A stretch of DNA of 64,000 bases from the NCBI GenBank assembly GCA_002399405.1, contig DHDP01000012.1, positions 124,001 through 188,000 of the forward strand, in the 5' to 3' direction. Numbering within the stretch: position 1 is the first letter of the stretch; the number at the start of each line of letters is the position of its first letter. Positions 23,773 through 32,494 of this stretch are shown here, piece by piece. Source of the DNA: Treponema sp. UBA4873. GTDB lineage: Bacteria > Spirochaetota > Spirochaetia > Treponematales > Treponemataceae. Below the pieces are notes generated by a model that saw nothing but the letters and a program-made list of their open reading frames with translations, did not search any database and was not told the origin of the DNA. A program made the position numbers and the translations under genes.

Positions 23773-24747
23773 ATGAAAAAAAATACTATCCTTTTCTCCG
23801 TATCAGCTGCCGTTTTCTTTTTATGCAGCGTACCGCTGTTCAGCGACGATACGACAGCAGCGATTTCTTCTTATCTTGAAGATACAACAAAAAATCTTTC
23901 CGGCGACATAGTTGAGAATACGACGCAGCTCAACGTAAGTCCCGATGCTTATATCGGCAAATTCCTGCCGTCAGTTCCGCCGCATTTTTCAGTGGGCCTT
24001 TCCGTTTCGGGCACGCTTATCGATACGGGCGATATTTCCAACGCCGTCAATTCAGTCATCGCCGACATGCAGAGCGCAGGTTCCATCGATTTTTCGATTC
24101 CGGATTCCCTCGTGCTACCGACATATTCCGTAAACGCCCGCATAGGCGGCTTCTTTCTGCCATTCGACATCGGCGTGTTCGGTTCTTTTGCGTCCGCACA
24201 GGATTTGAAATACGCTGATTTCTCGGCGGCGGTAAGCGAGCTGACGTTCGGTGCCGATGTCCGGTACGCGCTGCTCGAAGGTAATGTGATTCTCCCGAAA
24301 ATTTCGATCGGCCTCGGATATATCTATACGCGTCAGTCGTTCGATTTCTCGGTGGCGAAAAGCTACACAGGAACGTATGAATCGTATACAGGCACCATCA
24401 ACAGTTCGGCTTCAATGGGATTGAAATTCAACATGAACATACTCTATCTGCAGGCGCAGATTTCAAAAAAACTGCTCGTCTTTGTTCCGTACGCAGGCGT
24501 GCGTGCGGTGCTTGTTTCGACCGACAACAGCTATAAATATTCGAGCACGGTCAAAGCCGACACCACTTACACGGACGGGACATCAGGCAACGTTTCGTCG
24601 CACGGATTCGATTTTGCAGAACTCCAGCCGCAGATTTTTGCGGGAGTCGGTTTCAACGTTCTGTTCACACAATTTACGGTAAACGCATGCTGGAATCCGC
24701 GCAGCAACCTCTGGTCGGCTTCACTCTCATCAGTTTTCAGAATGTAA
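23773..24747 (+). CDS. Putative outer-membrane beta-barrel protein
   Basis: This 324-residue protein has a clear Sec signal peptide (MKKNTILFSVSAAVFFLCSV, cleaved near SVPLFSDD). The mature part has alternating hydrophobic/polar strands, many aromatic girdle residues and Gly turns (SIGLGYIYTRQSFDFSVAK, LQAQISKKLLVFVPYAGV), and ends in a strand terminating SSVFRM. These are features of small beta-barrels of the treponemal outer membrane, but I recognise no named family. It is a single-gene unit with its own promoter. Confidence 0.6.
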   Translation: MKKNTILFSVSAAVFFLCSVPLFSDDTTAAISSYLEDTTKNLSGDIVENTTQLNVSPDAYIGKFLPSVPPHFSVGLSVSGTLIDTGDISNAVNSVIADMQSAGSIDFSIPDSLVLPTYSVNARIGGFFLPFDIGVFGSFASAQDLKYADFSAAVSELTFGADVRYALLEGNVILPKISIGLGYIYTRQSFDFSVAKSYTGTYESYTGTINSSASMGLKFNMNILYLQAQISKKLLVFVPYAGVRAVLVSTDNSYKYSSTVKADTTYTDGTSGNVSSHGFDFAELQPQIFAGVGFNVLFTQFTVNACWNPRSNLWSASLSSVFRM

Positions 24748-24751
24748 CTAT

Positions 24752-24782
24752 AAAAAAACGAACCGTCTCACCGGACGGTCCG
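24752..24782 (-). terminator. Intrinsic terminator after flgE
   Basis: On the minus strand a 9-bp stem (24782-24774 with 24767-24759, one G-U pair) is followed by seven T (24758-24752). It lies between the convergent outer-membrane gene and flgE. A second, weaker inverted repeat (CGCTGATT/AATCAGCG, 24799-24829) lies next to it. Confidence 0.75.
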
Positions 24783-24840
24783 TTCCCTCCTGTGTCACCG
24801 CTGATTACGTCTTCAGGATGCAATCAGCGTGATTTTAATA

Positions 24841-26232
24841 TTACCGCTTAAGGCTCAGAACTGTTTCAAGCAGCGTATCGGCCGTTTGAATAGTCTTTGC
24901 GTTCGACTGGAATCCGCGCTGGGTGACAATCATGTCGGTGAGCTGCTCGGAAAGGTCGACGTTCGACATTTCGAGCGCGCCGGCGAGAATCTTACCTTTT
25001 CCCGCAACACCGCTTTCACCGATGTTCGCCTGTCCGCTGTTGTTCGACTCGACGTACGTGTTGTCGCCCGCCTTCTCGAGGCCGCGGTCGTTCGTAAAAG
25101 ACGCCATCGCGATCTGACCGATCGTGCGGACGGAACCGTTGCTGTATACGCCGGTAATCGTCCCGCTCGAATCGATCTTGAAATTGTCGAGGTAGCCCAG
25201 CGTATAACCGTCCTGCGAGAACGCTTTCGTCGTGCTCTTCGAGGCATCCTGCGTGATCGAATCGGTCATGCTGCCGATCGTGCCGAGGTCTATATTGAGC
25301 GTCTGGCGGTACGGGTTTCCGGCCGCATCTGCGTTTGCTTCAGGGACTGTGTACGACGTCTGAAGCATAATGTGTCCGGTGTCGTCCTTTACGGCGCCTG
25401 CCGTATCGGTGACCGCCTGCAGGCGCCCCATATTGTCGAACGTGACGGTAAACGTATTCTGCGTGCCGTCCGTCGTGTTAAGGCCTACGCGCGTCTGCGT
25501 GTAGTCGGCGTTGTCGGGATCTATCTGAACTGTCGCCTGCCACTGGTTGGGCGTTCCCGCTACTTTGCGGAAAGAAACGTTGAGCATGTGCTTGTTGCCG
25601 AAGCTGTCGTAAATCTCCTGCTCCGTTCCCCACGTCCCCTTCACGATGTCGTCGGCGTTCGCATTCTGCGTGATTTCAGGCGTGTTCTTGTTAAGATTGC
25701 AGCGGAACTTTACGTTCGTAGTTGCTTTCGCGGGATCCTTCGACCCAACGGGAATAGTAATGTCGGTCGGAGTCGCGGCGGTCGAAACAAGCTGCTCGCC
25801 GTTCACGTCCTGAGCCATCCATCCCTGAACGCGCATACCGTTTGCGGGATTGACGAACGTACCGTTCCGGTCGAGACTGAAGTCTCCGTTGCGCGTGTAG
25901 TATGTCTGGTCTCCGTCTTTGAGGATGAAAAAACCGTTTCCTTCGATCGCAACGTCGGTGGAAACGCCCGTAGTCTGAAGGTTGCCCTGCGTAAAAATGT
26001 TGTCGATCGAGGCGACAGTCATGCCGAGGCCGACTTCCTTCGGATTCACACCGCCGACTTCCTCAGTCGGCCGCGCTGCGCCCGAAAGCTGCTGCGAAAT
26101 CATATCCTGAAAATTCACGCGGCCGCGTTTGAAGCCGACTGTATTGACGTTTGAAATGTTATTGCCGATTACATCCATGCGCGTCTGGTGATTCTGAAGT
26201 CCGGAAACGCCGGAATAAAGTGATCTCATCAT
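24841..26232 (-). CDS. flgE: Flagellar hook protein FlgE
   Basis: This is the 463-residue hook protein of the periplasmic flagellum. The N-terminal [18 protein letters not shown] and [13 protein letters not shown] and the C-terminal [20 protein letters not shown] are the axial-protein signatures. Numbered from the first Met, Lys165 (PVGSK) and Cys178 (KFRCNL) are present. In Treponema denticola FlgE these same positions form the self-catalysed lysinoalanine cross-link that joins hook subunits. GAGGGT lies six nt before the first ATG. It is the last gene of flbB-fliK-flgD-flgE and is followed by a terminator. Confidence 0.93.
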   Translation of the reverse strand: MMRSLYSGVSGLQNHQTRMDVIGNNISNVNTVGFKRGRVNFQDMISQQLSGAARPTEEVGGVNPKEVGLGMTVASIDNIFTQGNLQTTGVSTDVAIEGNGFFILKDGDQTYYTRNGDFSLDRNGTFVNPANGMRVQGWMAQDVNGEQLVSTAATPTDITIPVGSKDPAKATTNVKFRCNLNKNTPEITQNANADDIVKGTWGTEQEIYDSFGNKHMLNVSFRKVAGTPNQWQATVQIDPDNADYTQTRVGLNTTDGTQNTFTVTFDNMGRLQAVTDTAGAVKDDTGHIMLQTSYTVPEANADAAGNPYRQTLNIDLGTIGSMTDSITQDASKSTTKAFSQDGYTLGYLDNFKIDSSGTITGVYSNGSVRTIGQIAMASFTNDRGLEKAGDNTYVESNNSGQANIGESGVAGKGKILAGALEMSNVDLSEQLTDMIVTQRGFQSNAKTIQTADTLLETVLSLKR

Positions 26233-26244
26233 ATAGGTACCCTC

Positions 26245-26691
26245 TTAATTGCCGTAAATTGAACTTATCTGATCCATCGTGTAGAACCTGCCGCCGACCA
26301 TGACGCGGGGATTCTCCTCGCGCGTTGCAGCCTCGACAACGCCCTTTGTCGTTGTGTCGCCGATGTTGAGTTCCACGGTTTTGCCGATTACTGAAGAAGC
26401 TTCCGATGTTTTGAACAGTGCCGCCATTTTCGTAAATTCGCTGTTCATGTTCGTCATCTGCTCGAGGGAAGAGAACTGCGCCATCTGCGCGATGAATTCA
26501 GTGTTTTCCATCGGGCTTGTCGGATCCTGATTCGACAGCTGCGTCAGCAGAAGTTTGAGAAAGTCATCCTTGCCCAGCGACTGACTTGCTTTACGTCCGT
26601 TTACTGCAAGTGTTTTATTGTAGCCGTTAACTTCGTTGTCCACCGCGAACTTATCGGCTGCATTCATGGTGGTATTAATTCCGTCCATCAT
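26245..26691 (-). CDS. flgD: Hook-capping protein FlgD
   Basis: This 148-residue protein has the core FlgD signature KDDFLKLLLTQLSNQDPTSP followed by MENTEFIAQMAQFSSLEQM. It scaffolds polymerisation of FlgE at the tip of the growing hook and is later discarded. It is shorter than E. coli FlgD (231) and lacks most of the C-terminal Tudor/Fn3-like domains, as in other spirochaetes. It lies 12 nt upstream of flgE. The second of two adjacent ATGs (26688) fits the ribosome-binding site slightly better. Confidence 0.88.
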   Translation of the reverse strand: MMDGINTTMNAADKFAVDNEVNGYNKTLAVNGRKASQSLGKDDFLKLLLTQLSNQDPTSPMENTEFIAQMAQFSSLEQMTNMNSEFTKMAALFKTSEASSVIGKTVELNIGDTTTKGVVEAATREENPRVMVGGRFYTMDQISSIYGN

Positions 26692-26716
26692 TTACCTCTC
26701 TATATTTTTCGGCTCT

Positions 26717-28054
26717 TTATGCCACGATGTTTAGCGAATGTGAAGCCGTAACGTACGAACCGCCCACGGAAGGAAGTGCATCGGCAAGCTGCGCGTTGTC
26801 GTAGCTGCCGGAGACTGTCGCGACCGAATATCTGCCGTCGTCGTCGTTCCTGCTGTTCGAAAAACCGCCGCCGCCGGCATTCGCGCCCGAATATGCGACA
26901 GTAAAACCCGTCGTATCAAATCCGTTCTGAATGAACGCCTGCTTCAGACTGTCCGCGCTTTCTTTGAACGCATTGTATGCTTCCTGCGACGCCACGGTAA
27001 TCTGTCCGCTGATTGTCTTATCGGAAAGCTGCAGGTTTATCTTAACATTTCCCAGCGATTCCGGATGCAGGACAAGTTTGATCGTCCCGACATTGTTGTC
27101 CTTGAGAACGATGGAACCGGCTTTAACAAAATCTTCTGCGCTCTGCTGAATCTGATTCGTAAGCATCGCCTGAAAGTTCGAACCCGATGCCGACGCGCTC
27201 TGATCGCTCGACGAAAGAATATTCTGCTGCACCTGGTCCGGCAGCGTCATAGTCATCTGCGCGTTTCCGTCGCCGTCTTTTTTTACAGCTGCTGCAAGTT
27301 TGTTCTGCGCATTTTTTACGTCTTTTACGCTCTGCGCGTCAGCATCGGTACGAAAATCCTTCACAATGATTTTTCCGTCTTTGTCGAGTGCAAATTCCTT
27401 TTTCTTCGTAAGTTTCGCGTCTTTTTCTTTTACGGATGAAAACGCTTCATCGGAAGCGGTATTCGTCTGCTTTGCAGAAATCTGTTTTACAGAAGCCTGT
27501 TCCGCAAGAAACTGCTGAGGAGATTCGATCGACATGCGCTGGGCTTTTTCCATGCCGACTTTCGTCTTCTCCGCGTCGGTGTCGACGTACTCCTGCGTCT
27601 GTTCGATTATTGCGTCGGGCGTACCCGCACATTTCTTACCGTCTGCTCCCTGAAGATACGCGAGTTCCTTCGCATAATCGTCTTTCTGCGTCTTTGTCTT
27701 TTTGTCGTCGTTTTTTTTCTGCTTTGCGTCTTTTACTTTGTCTTCCGGTTTCGTTTCTTTTGCCGGTGCTTTTTTTGCGCCCTTTACTGTTTCAGATTTT
27801 TTTTCCGCGGCAGCTTTCGGTTCTTCCGCTTTGACGGCCGCATCTTTTTTAGTACTGCTTCCTGCAGCGCTTCTTCCCTGATCGGTTTCCGTTTTTTGTG
27901 CGGGCTGCTCTTTCTTAGCCTGCTCGACACGGTCGGAAAAAGATGTTTGCTTCGGACTATCCGCAGATATGCCGGTACTGTTGTGAGGTGCAAGTGTGCT
28001 GATTTTCTCAACGGGTTCGATTTTCTGCTGTACTGCTACAGTTATTGCCTGCAT
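26717..28054 (-). CDS. fliK: FliK-like hook-length control protein
   Basis: This 445-residue protein has a long, Lys/Glu/Ala-rich disordered N-terminal 290 residues (for example KAAAEKKSETVKGAKKAPA) and a folded C-terminal domain (about 310-405) matching the flagellar hook-length control domain: GTIKLVLHPESLGNVKINLQ, then ISGQITVASQEAYNAFKES. It acts as ruler and export-switch for hook length. ATG at 28054 has GGAGG seven nt upstream; a TTG two codons earlier is less likely. It lies between flbB and flgD, the position of FlbC in Borrelia. Confidence 0.85.
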   Translation of the reverse strand: MQAITVAVQQKIEPVEKISTLAPHNSTGISADSPKQTSFSDRVEQAKKEQPAQKTETDQGRSAAGSSTKKDAAVKAEEPKAAAEKKSETVKGAKKAPAKETKPEDKVKDAKQKKNDDKKTKTQKDDYAKELAYLQGADGKKCAGTPDAIIEQTQEYVDTDAEKTKVGMEKAQRMSIESPQQFLAEQASVKQISAKQTNTASDEAFSSVKEKDAKLTKKKEFALDKDGKIIVKDFRTDADAQSVKDVKNAQNKLAAAVKKDGDGNAQMTMTLPDQVQQNILSSSDQSASASGSNFQAMLTNQIQQSAEDFVKAGSIVLKDNNVGTIKLVLHPESLGNVKINLQLSDKTISGQITVASQEAYNAFKESADSLKQAFIQNGFDTTGFTVAYSGANAGGGGFSNSRNDDDGRYSVATVSGSYDNAQLADALPSVGGSYVTASHSLNIVA

Positions 28055-28102
28055 AAACAATCCTCCAGTCGGTGTAAACAGGAAGACCGGCAGGCGGCAG
28101 AT

Positions 28103-28732
28103 TTAATCGAGCGTTTCCGGTTTGCTTACCATCTTGCGCTGTATCTCTGCTGCTCGATCTGCGGGCATCAGTGAAAGCCAGTACGAGCCCATGGAAGAAG
28201 TGCCGTTCGCCGCCGCCATTTGCTCAACCTTGCGCAGGACGTCTATGACCATCTGGTCGTCCATTGCAAGCAGGATGTCGACGGCCGCTTTAGGCTGCAT
28301 GCCGTTCAGATTCGTCGCGATCTGTTCGATGTTTACTTCTTTATCATCGTACTTTTTCACTTCATTGTTGAATGTTTTTTCACGTTCATCCTGCGTTTTT
28401 TCGCGTTCTGCGAGTTCGCCGGCAATCTGTTCGTTCTGTTTCTCCGCCGTAGAAAGATCAGTGTCGCGTTTATCGAGCTCTTCCTTGTACAGTTCCAGAG
28501 CTTCACGCTGTTTGTCTATGCGGTCCTGATCTATGTCGCTGTTGAGAAATTTTGCCGAAGAAACAGTAGACGACGTCTGCGGCGTCTTTCCCAGAATTTT
28601 ATACAGCGGAGTAAAAAAAGCCTTCACATGTACGATTCCGAGATAGTCGAACCACAACAAGCCGCCCAGCGCAAGAATTATAATAAGAAGCAGGAGGACA
28701 ATCGATTTTCCTAAATTTTTTCCCCTGGACAT
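28103..28732 (-). CDS. flbB: Periplasmic-flagellar collar protein FlbB
   Basis: This 209-residue protein has one N-terminal membrane anchor (KSIVLLLLIIILALGGLLWF), a long charged coiled coil (about residues 75-140, rich in Glu/Lys) and a C-terminal MotE/MgtE-N-like helical part (MQPKAAVDILLAMDDQMVID). This matches spirochaetal FlbB, which forms the base of the collar around the periplasmic motor. It is the first gene of the flbB-fliK-flgD-flgE cluster. No fliJ gene precedes it, unlike in Borrelia; hexokinase lies there instead. Confidence 0.8.
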   Translation of the reverse strand: MSRGKNLGKSIVLLLLIIILALGGLLWFDYLGIVHVKAFFTPLYKILGKTPQTSSTVSSAKFLNSDIDQDRIDKQREALELYKEELDKRDTDLSTAEKQNEQIAGELAEREKTQDEREKTFNNEVKKYDDKEVNIEQIATNLNGMQPKAAVDILLAMDDQMVIDVLRKVEQMAAANGTSSMGSYWLSLMPADRAAEIQRKMVSKPETLD

Positions 28733-28750
28733 ATTTTTACCCCACCCGTA

Positions 28751-28807
28751 ACAGAATCTTTCAGTTTAGAACATCGGCAGAAAATCCGCCGATGTTTACA
28801 ATTCTGT
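28751..28807. promoter_or_regulatory. Two-part hairpin between hexokinase and flbB, with a sigma-28-like sequence
   Basis: A perfect 9-bp stem (AACATCGGC 28770-28778 with GCCGATGTT 28788-28796) is enclosed by a second pair (ACAGAAT 28751-28757 with ATTCTGT 28801-28807). There is no T-run. On the minus strand the same bases read TAAA, 16 nt, GCCGATGT, a near match to the sigma-28 consensus about 40 nt before flbB, so it may be the flbB promoter rather than a hexokinase terminator. Confidence 0.4.
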
Positions 28808-28861
28808 CGTTAGTATTCGGGAAAACACAAATAAAATCATCAAAATTTAATCAGTGTTTCC

Positions 28862-30160
28862 CTATTTCCGCTCAATAAGTCCGCCGATTGCAGCACCGAG
28901 CGTAATATCGTTGTCGCGCGAAATGATTTCCCAGTACAAGCCGCGCTCTCTCGTAAGCACGTCTTCCAGATAGCCGTGGACACGCTCGTTTATTCCGTGC
29001 GTCTTGTAGTACGTGCTGCCGTTGCAGAGAATGCATACGGGTTTTGAGGCGTTGCGCCCCTCGCCGCTCTGAATAACGGCCGCAGCGAGAATGGATGCGG
29101 CATACCGTGCGGAACGCTCCATGATCGCATCGAGCAGCTGGTACATACGGTCGTAATCCTCTTCTGTACCGGTTTCCGCCATAATAGCGCCGAGCACGGA
29201 GCTCGTGTTGTACGGTCCGTGCAGGAACGAGTCCGCTTCGATAAGCGTCATGGATTCAAGTTTTGAAACGCGTTCACTGCATTTTTCGCTGAAAAGCCCG
29301 TCTGCAGCCGCAGCCTTGAGCGCCTCGAGCGACTGCGGTCCCAGATAAGCGCCGGAACACAGCTTCTCCATATAGAACGTGCCGGGCTTTACCGTTCTGC
29401 TGTCCACAGTCACGTCGAAATCGGAACGGTTCACGCTGCGGAATTTTCCCGACTCGCACACGACAATCTGACGCGGAAAATCTTTGCGGCTCCCGATTGC
29501 AGGCTGAATGTACGCGGCATTGAGGCCCGTTCCGAGGATAAGACCGATGTAAGACGAATACTTCATTCCGGGGTCGGGACACGCCGCTCCCGCAAGAAGC
29601 GCCGCAACAGTGTCGTTCATAAGCGTAATGCGGCGCAGTTTTTTCCAGCCGTGCCCGGCAAGCGCATCCCTGAGGCATTTGCCTATCCGGCATCCGACGA
29701 CTTCGGGAGCTTTCACTTCCTTTGAAAAACCGATGAGAATGCCGTCGCCGTCGTCGGTGATTTCCATCGGATACGAGAAACAGAAGCCGATTGAATCGGC
29801 CTTGTCCCTGAGATGTTCAAGATTTTCCGCAATCTGGTCAAAGAATTCCCTGCGGGGAAGCTCTTTGTCCACTCCCGGCATCTTCGTTTTTTCCATAAAG
29901 CTGATTTCGGCCTTTCCCAGCGCGTCGAACGTAACGAGGCACGAACGGAAGTTTGTTCCGCCCGCGTCGATTACAATAACGCTTTTTCCCGCAGCCGCTG
30001 CTTCCGGCGGATTTGACCACGTGCGAATCATATCTTCATCGGACGTCTCTCCTCTGAGACCGCGGTTCATATCGTAAAGAATCGAATCGACAACAGTATC
30101 TATATCTACGTGCCTTACAAAATTATGCCTTGAAAGAAATGCACTGACAGCCTGATTCAT
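28862..30160 (-). CDS. Hexokinase
   Basis: This 432-residue sugar kinase is of the eukaryote-like hexokinase family that treponemes use. The phosphate-1 loop IDAGGTNFRSCLV lies near residue 64, SIGFCFSYPMEI is the sugar-binding stretch, and LMNDTVAALLAGA contains the catalytic Asp, followed by GLILGTGLNAAYI. It phosphorylates glucose entering by non-PTS uptake. AGAGG lies eight nt before the ATG. It is a single gene, divergent from uvrD. Confidence 0.88.
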   Translation of the reverse strand: MNQAVSAFLSRHNFVRHVDIDTVVDSILYDMNRGLRGETSDEDMIRTWSNPPEAAAAGKSVIVIDAGGTNFRSCLVTFDALGKAEISFMEKTKMPGVDKELPRREFFDQIAENLEHLRDKADSIGFCFSYPMEITDDGDGILIGFSKEVKAPEVVGCRIGKCLRDALAGHGWKKLRRITLMNDTVAALLAGAACPDPGMKYSSYIGLILGTGLNAAYIQPAIGSRKDFPRQIVVCESGKFRSVNRSDFDVTVDSRTVKPGTFYMEKLCSGAYLGPQSLEALKAAAADGLFSEKCSERVSKLESMTLIEADSFLHGPYNTSSVLGAIMAETGTEEDYDRMYQLLDAIMERSARYAASILAAAVIQSGEGRNASKPVCILCNGSTYYKTHGINERVHGYLEDVLTRERGLYWEIISRDNDITLGAAIGGLIERK

Positions 30161-30256
30161 AAAATACCTCTTTTATATAAATTATAGTAGAAAACGGATG
30201 TTTCTATTTTAGCAAATATTGTACAAATTGCAATAGAATGATAGAGTTACAGTCCG

Positions 30257-32272
30257 ATGTCTTCACTGGACTTGAACACTCTTGACTCAGAATTAAATCC
30301 CGAACAGTTTCGTGCAGTAACAACGGTAGACGGACCGATCCTCATCATCGCAGGCGCCGGAAGCGGCAAAACGCGCGTTATTACCTACCGTATTGCGCAC
30401 ATGCTCGACATAGGCATTCCGCAGAGTCAGATACTTGCGCTTACGTTCACAAACAAAGCGGCGAAAGAGATGGAAAGCCGCGTAAAGGAGCTTACCCGGA
30501 AAAAGCTGCAGAATCTCACCGTGTCAACGTTCCACGCCTTCGGTGTGCGTATTCTGCGTGCGGACATCGACAAACTGGGTTACCGCGAAAATTTTTCGAT
30601 ATACGACGAAACTGACCGCTCGGCCCTCATCAAGGAAAGCGGACGCGAACTCAAATTCACCGCTGACGCGCTCGATGTATACAAAATAGGAAACCTGTTC
30701 TCGAATATAAAGACAGGACGGAAAAACTGGGAAAGCGAGAACGACATGTACAGGAATCTGTACGAAGCGTACGAGGAAGGACTCAAGCTCTACAATTCCG
30801 TCGATTTCGACGACCTTATCGTGCTGCCCATAAAGCTTTTTCATGAACATCCCGACGTACTTGCAAAATACAAAGAGCGGTATAAGTACATCATGGTCGA
30901 CGAATTCCAGGACACGAGCCATCAGCAGTACGAAATGATGCATCTTCTGGCACAGGACAACGTCGCCGTCGTCGGCGACGACGATCAGTCAATCTACAGC
31001 TGGCGCGGTGCCGACTATCAGAATATCGTACAGTTCGAGAAAGATTTTCCCGGTGTGCAGGAAATACGGCTGGAGCAGAACTACCGTTCCACGGAGACGA
31101 TTCTTGAAGCCGCAAACGGAGTCATTGCGCACAACACGAACCGCAAGGACAAGAAACTGTGGAGCGGAAACGGAAACGGAAAACCTATAGAAATTTTCAT
31201 GCCGGAAAACGAGGCGGATGAAGCGAGCTTCATTGCCGAAAGCATACAGGGCATTTCCATGGAGGAAAAACTCAAGTACGACGACTTCGGCGTTCTTATC
31301 CGCGCAAACACGCAGAGCCGCGCGATAGAGGAAGCGCTGCTCGAATCGAACATCCCGTACACGATGAGCGGCGGCACAAGTTTTTACGAGCGCATGGAAA
31401 TAAAGGACATCGTGAGCTACCTGCGCGTCATCTCGAATCACGACGACGACGTGAATCTGCTTCGCGTCATCAACACCCCGCGGCGCGGCATCGGCCGCAG
31501 CACGATTCAAGTGATGAACGAAATCGCAAAGCAGAACGCCTGCACGCTTTGGGAAGCAGTCCAGTATCTTATAAAAGATCCGTCGGGAATTATAGGAACC
31601 GCATCGAAGGAAGCGCTCGAGGATTTTTCAAACATAATCGAAGGAAACCGCTCGAAACTGCTCGGCGGGCGCGGACTGTCAGGAAAAGTGCGGCAGTTCG
31701 TCGAAGACATAAATTACAGGGATTACCTCATCGGCGAGTTCCAGAAAAACGAAAAGGCAGTGCGCTTCAAGCTCAAGAACATCGAAACTCTCATCATGTC
31801 GATCGAAACGTGGGAAAACAATCCCGACAACTACGATCCGAATCTTTTCAACTACCTGAACCGGATTACGCTTTTGAGCCGCGACGACATGGACGACGAC
31901 AGCGACAAAGGTAAAGTGAATCTTATGACGATTCACGCGTCGAAAGGTCTCGAATTCCCTGTCGTATTCATTGCGGGCGCGGAGGAAGGACTTATTCCCC
32001 ACGCGCGCTCGGTCGAAGAAAACGGCGGCGACGTCGAAGAGGAACGGCGGCTGTTCTACGTAGCCATTACGCGCGCACGCGACAAACTGCTCATCACGTC
32101 ATGCCGCAAACGGCGGAAACAGCAGGCGCTCGTCGAATGCGAGCCGTCGCGCTTTCTGGACGAAATACCTGCGAACCTCGTCGAATACCACGAACCGCAG
32201 ACCGCCGTCACGGACGACCAGGCCCACGACATATTGGCTGATATGTTAAAAAATTTCAGCAGCAAAACCTGA
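30257..32272 (+). CDS. UvrD/PcrA-type DNA helicase
   Basis: This 671-residue superfamily 1A 3'-5' helicase works in nucleotide-excision repair, mismatch repair and replication restart. Motif I is AGAGSGKTRVITYR, motif II DEFQDTSHQQ, motif III GDDDQSIYSWRGAD, motif IV EQNYRSTETI, motif V TIHASKGLEFPVVFI and motif VI EERRLFYVAITRARDKL. It is a little shorter than E. coli UvrD (720) and lacks a long C-terminal tail, so Rep or PcrA would be equally fair names. It is monocistronic. Confidence 0.9.
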   Translation: MSSLDLNTLDSELNPEQFRAVTTVDGPILIIAGAGSGKTRVITYRIAHMLDIGIPQSQILALTFTNKAAKEMESRVKELTRKKLQNLTVSTFHAFGVRILRADIDKLGYRENFSIYDETDRSALIKESGRELKFTADALDVYKIGNLFSNIKTGRKNWESENDMYRNLYEAYEEGLKLYNSVDFDDLIVLPIKLFHEHPDVLAKYKERYKYIMVDEFQDTSHQQYEMMHLLAQDNVAVVGDDDQSIYSWRGADYQNIVQFEKDFPGVQEIRLEQNYRSTETILEAANGVIAHNTNRKDKKLWSGNGNGKPIEIFMPENEADEASFIAESIQGISMEEKLKYDDFGVLIRANTQSRAIEEALLESNIPYTMSGGTSFYERMEIKDIVSYLRVISNHDDDVNLLRVINTPRRGIGRSTIQVMNEIAKQNACTLWEAVQYLIKDPSGIIGTASKEALEDFSNIIEGNRSKLLGGRGLSGKVRQFVEDINYRDYLIGEFQKNEKAVRFKLKNIETLIMSIETWENNPDNYDPNLFNYLNRITLLSRDDMDDDSDKGKVNLMTIHASKGLEFPVVFIAGAEEGLIPHARSVEENGGDVEEERRLFYVAITRARDKLLITSCRKRRKQQALVECEPSRFLDEIPANLVEYHEPQTAVTDDQAHDILADMLKNFSSKT

Positions 32273-32412
32273 TAATGCGTGAAACTGAGAAAAGGACAAG
32301 TTTTGCAGTACGTGAAGCTTTGGATAATTATTCCGGAAGTACATGATTAATTCATGCGAAAGCCATGATTATACTTTGGATATGTACGATAAAAATCCTG
32401 CAGAGAGTCCTG

Positions 32413-32484
32413 TTTCAGGATGAAACCAGGCTGATTTCATCCTGAAACCAGTCTCATTCCATCTTGAAACCAGCCTGGTTTCAA
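32413..32484. repeat. Short interspersed palindromic repeat (three units)
   Basis: Downstream of uvrD the word TTTCATCCTGAAACCAG or its close variant appears three times: inverted at 32413-32425 (TTTCAGGATGAAA), direct at 32435-32451, and variant at 32458-32473. The last copy forms a tight hairpin with CTGGTTTCAA at 32475-32484, followed by an A-run. The rest of the 222-nt gap (32273-32412) shows nothing I recognise. The hairpins could terminate uvrD or the convergent ABC-F gene, but no T-run fits well. Confidence 0.55.
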
Positions 32485-32494
32485 AAAATACAAA

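Noticed and set aside
24829..26154. A 441-codon open frame on the plus strand opposite flgE
   Set aside because: It is an antisense shadow of a strongly identified hook gene: Arg/Val-rich, with no family motif and no ribosome-binding site.
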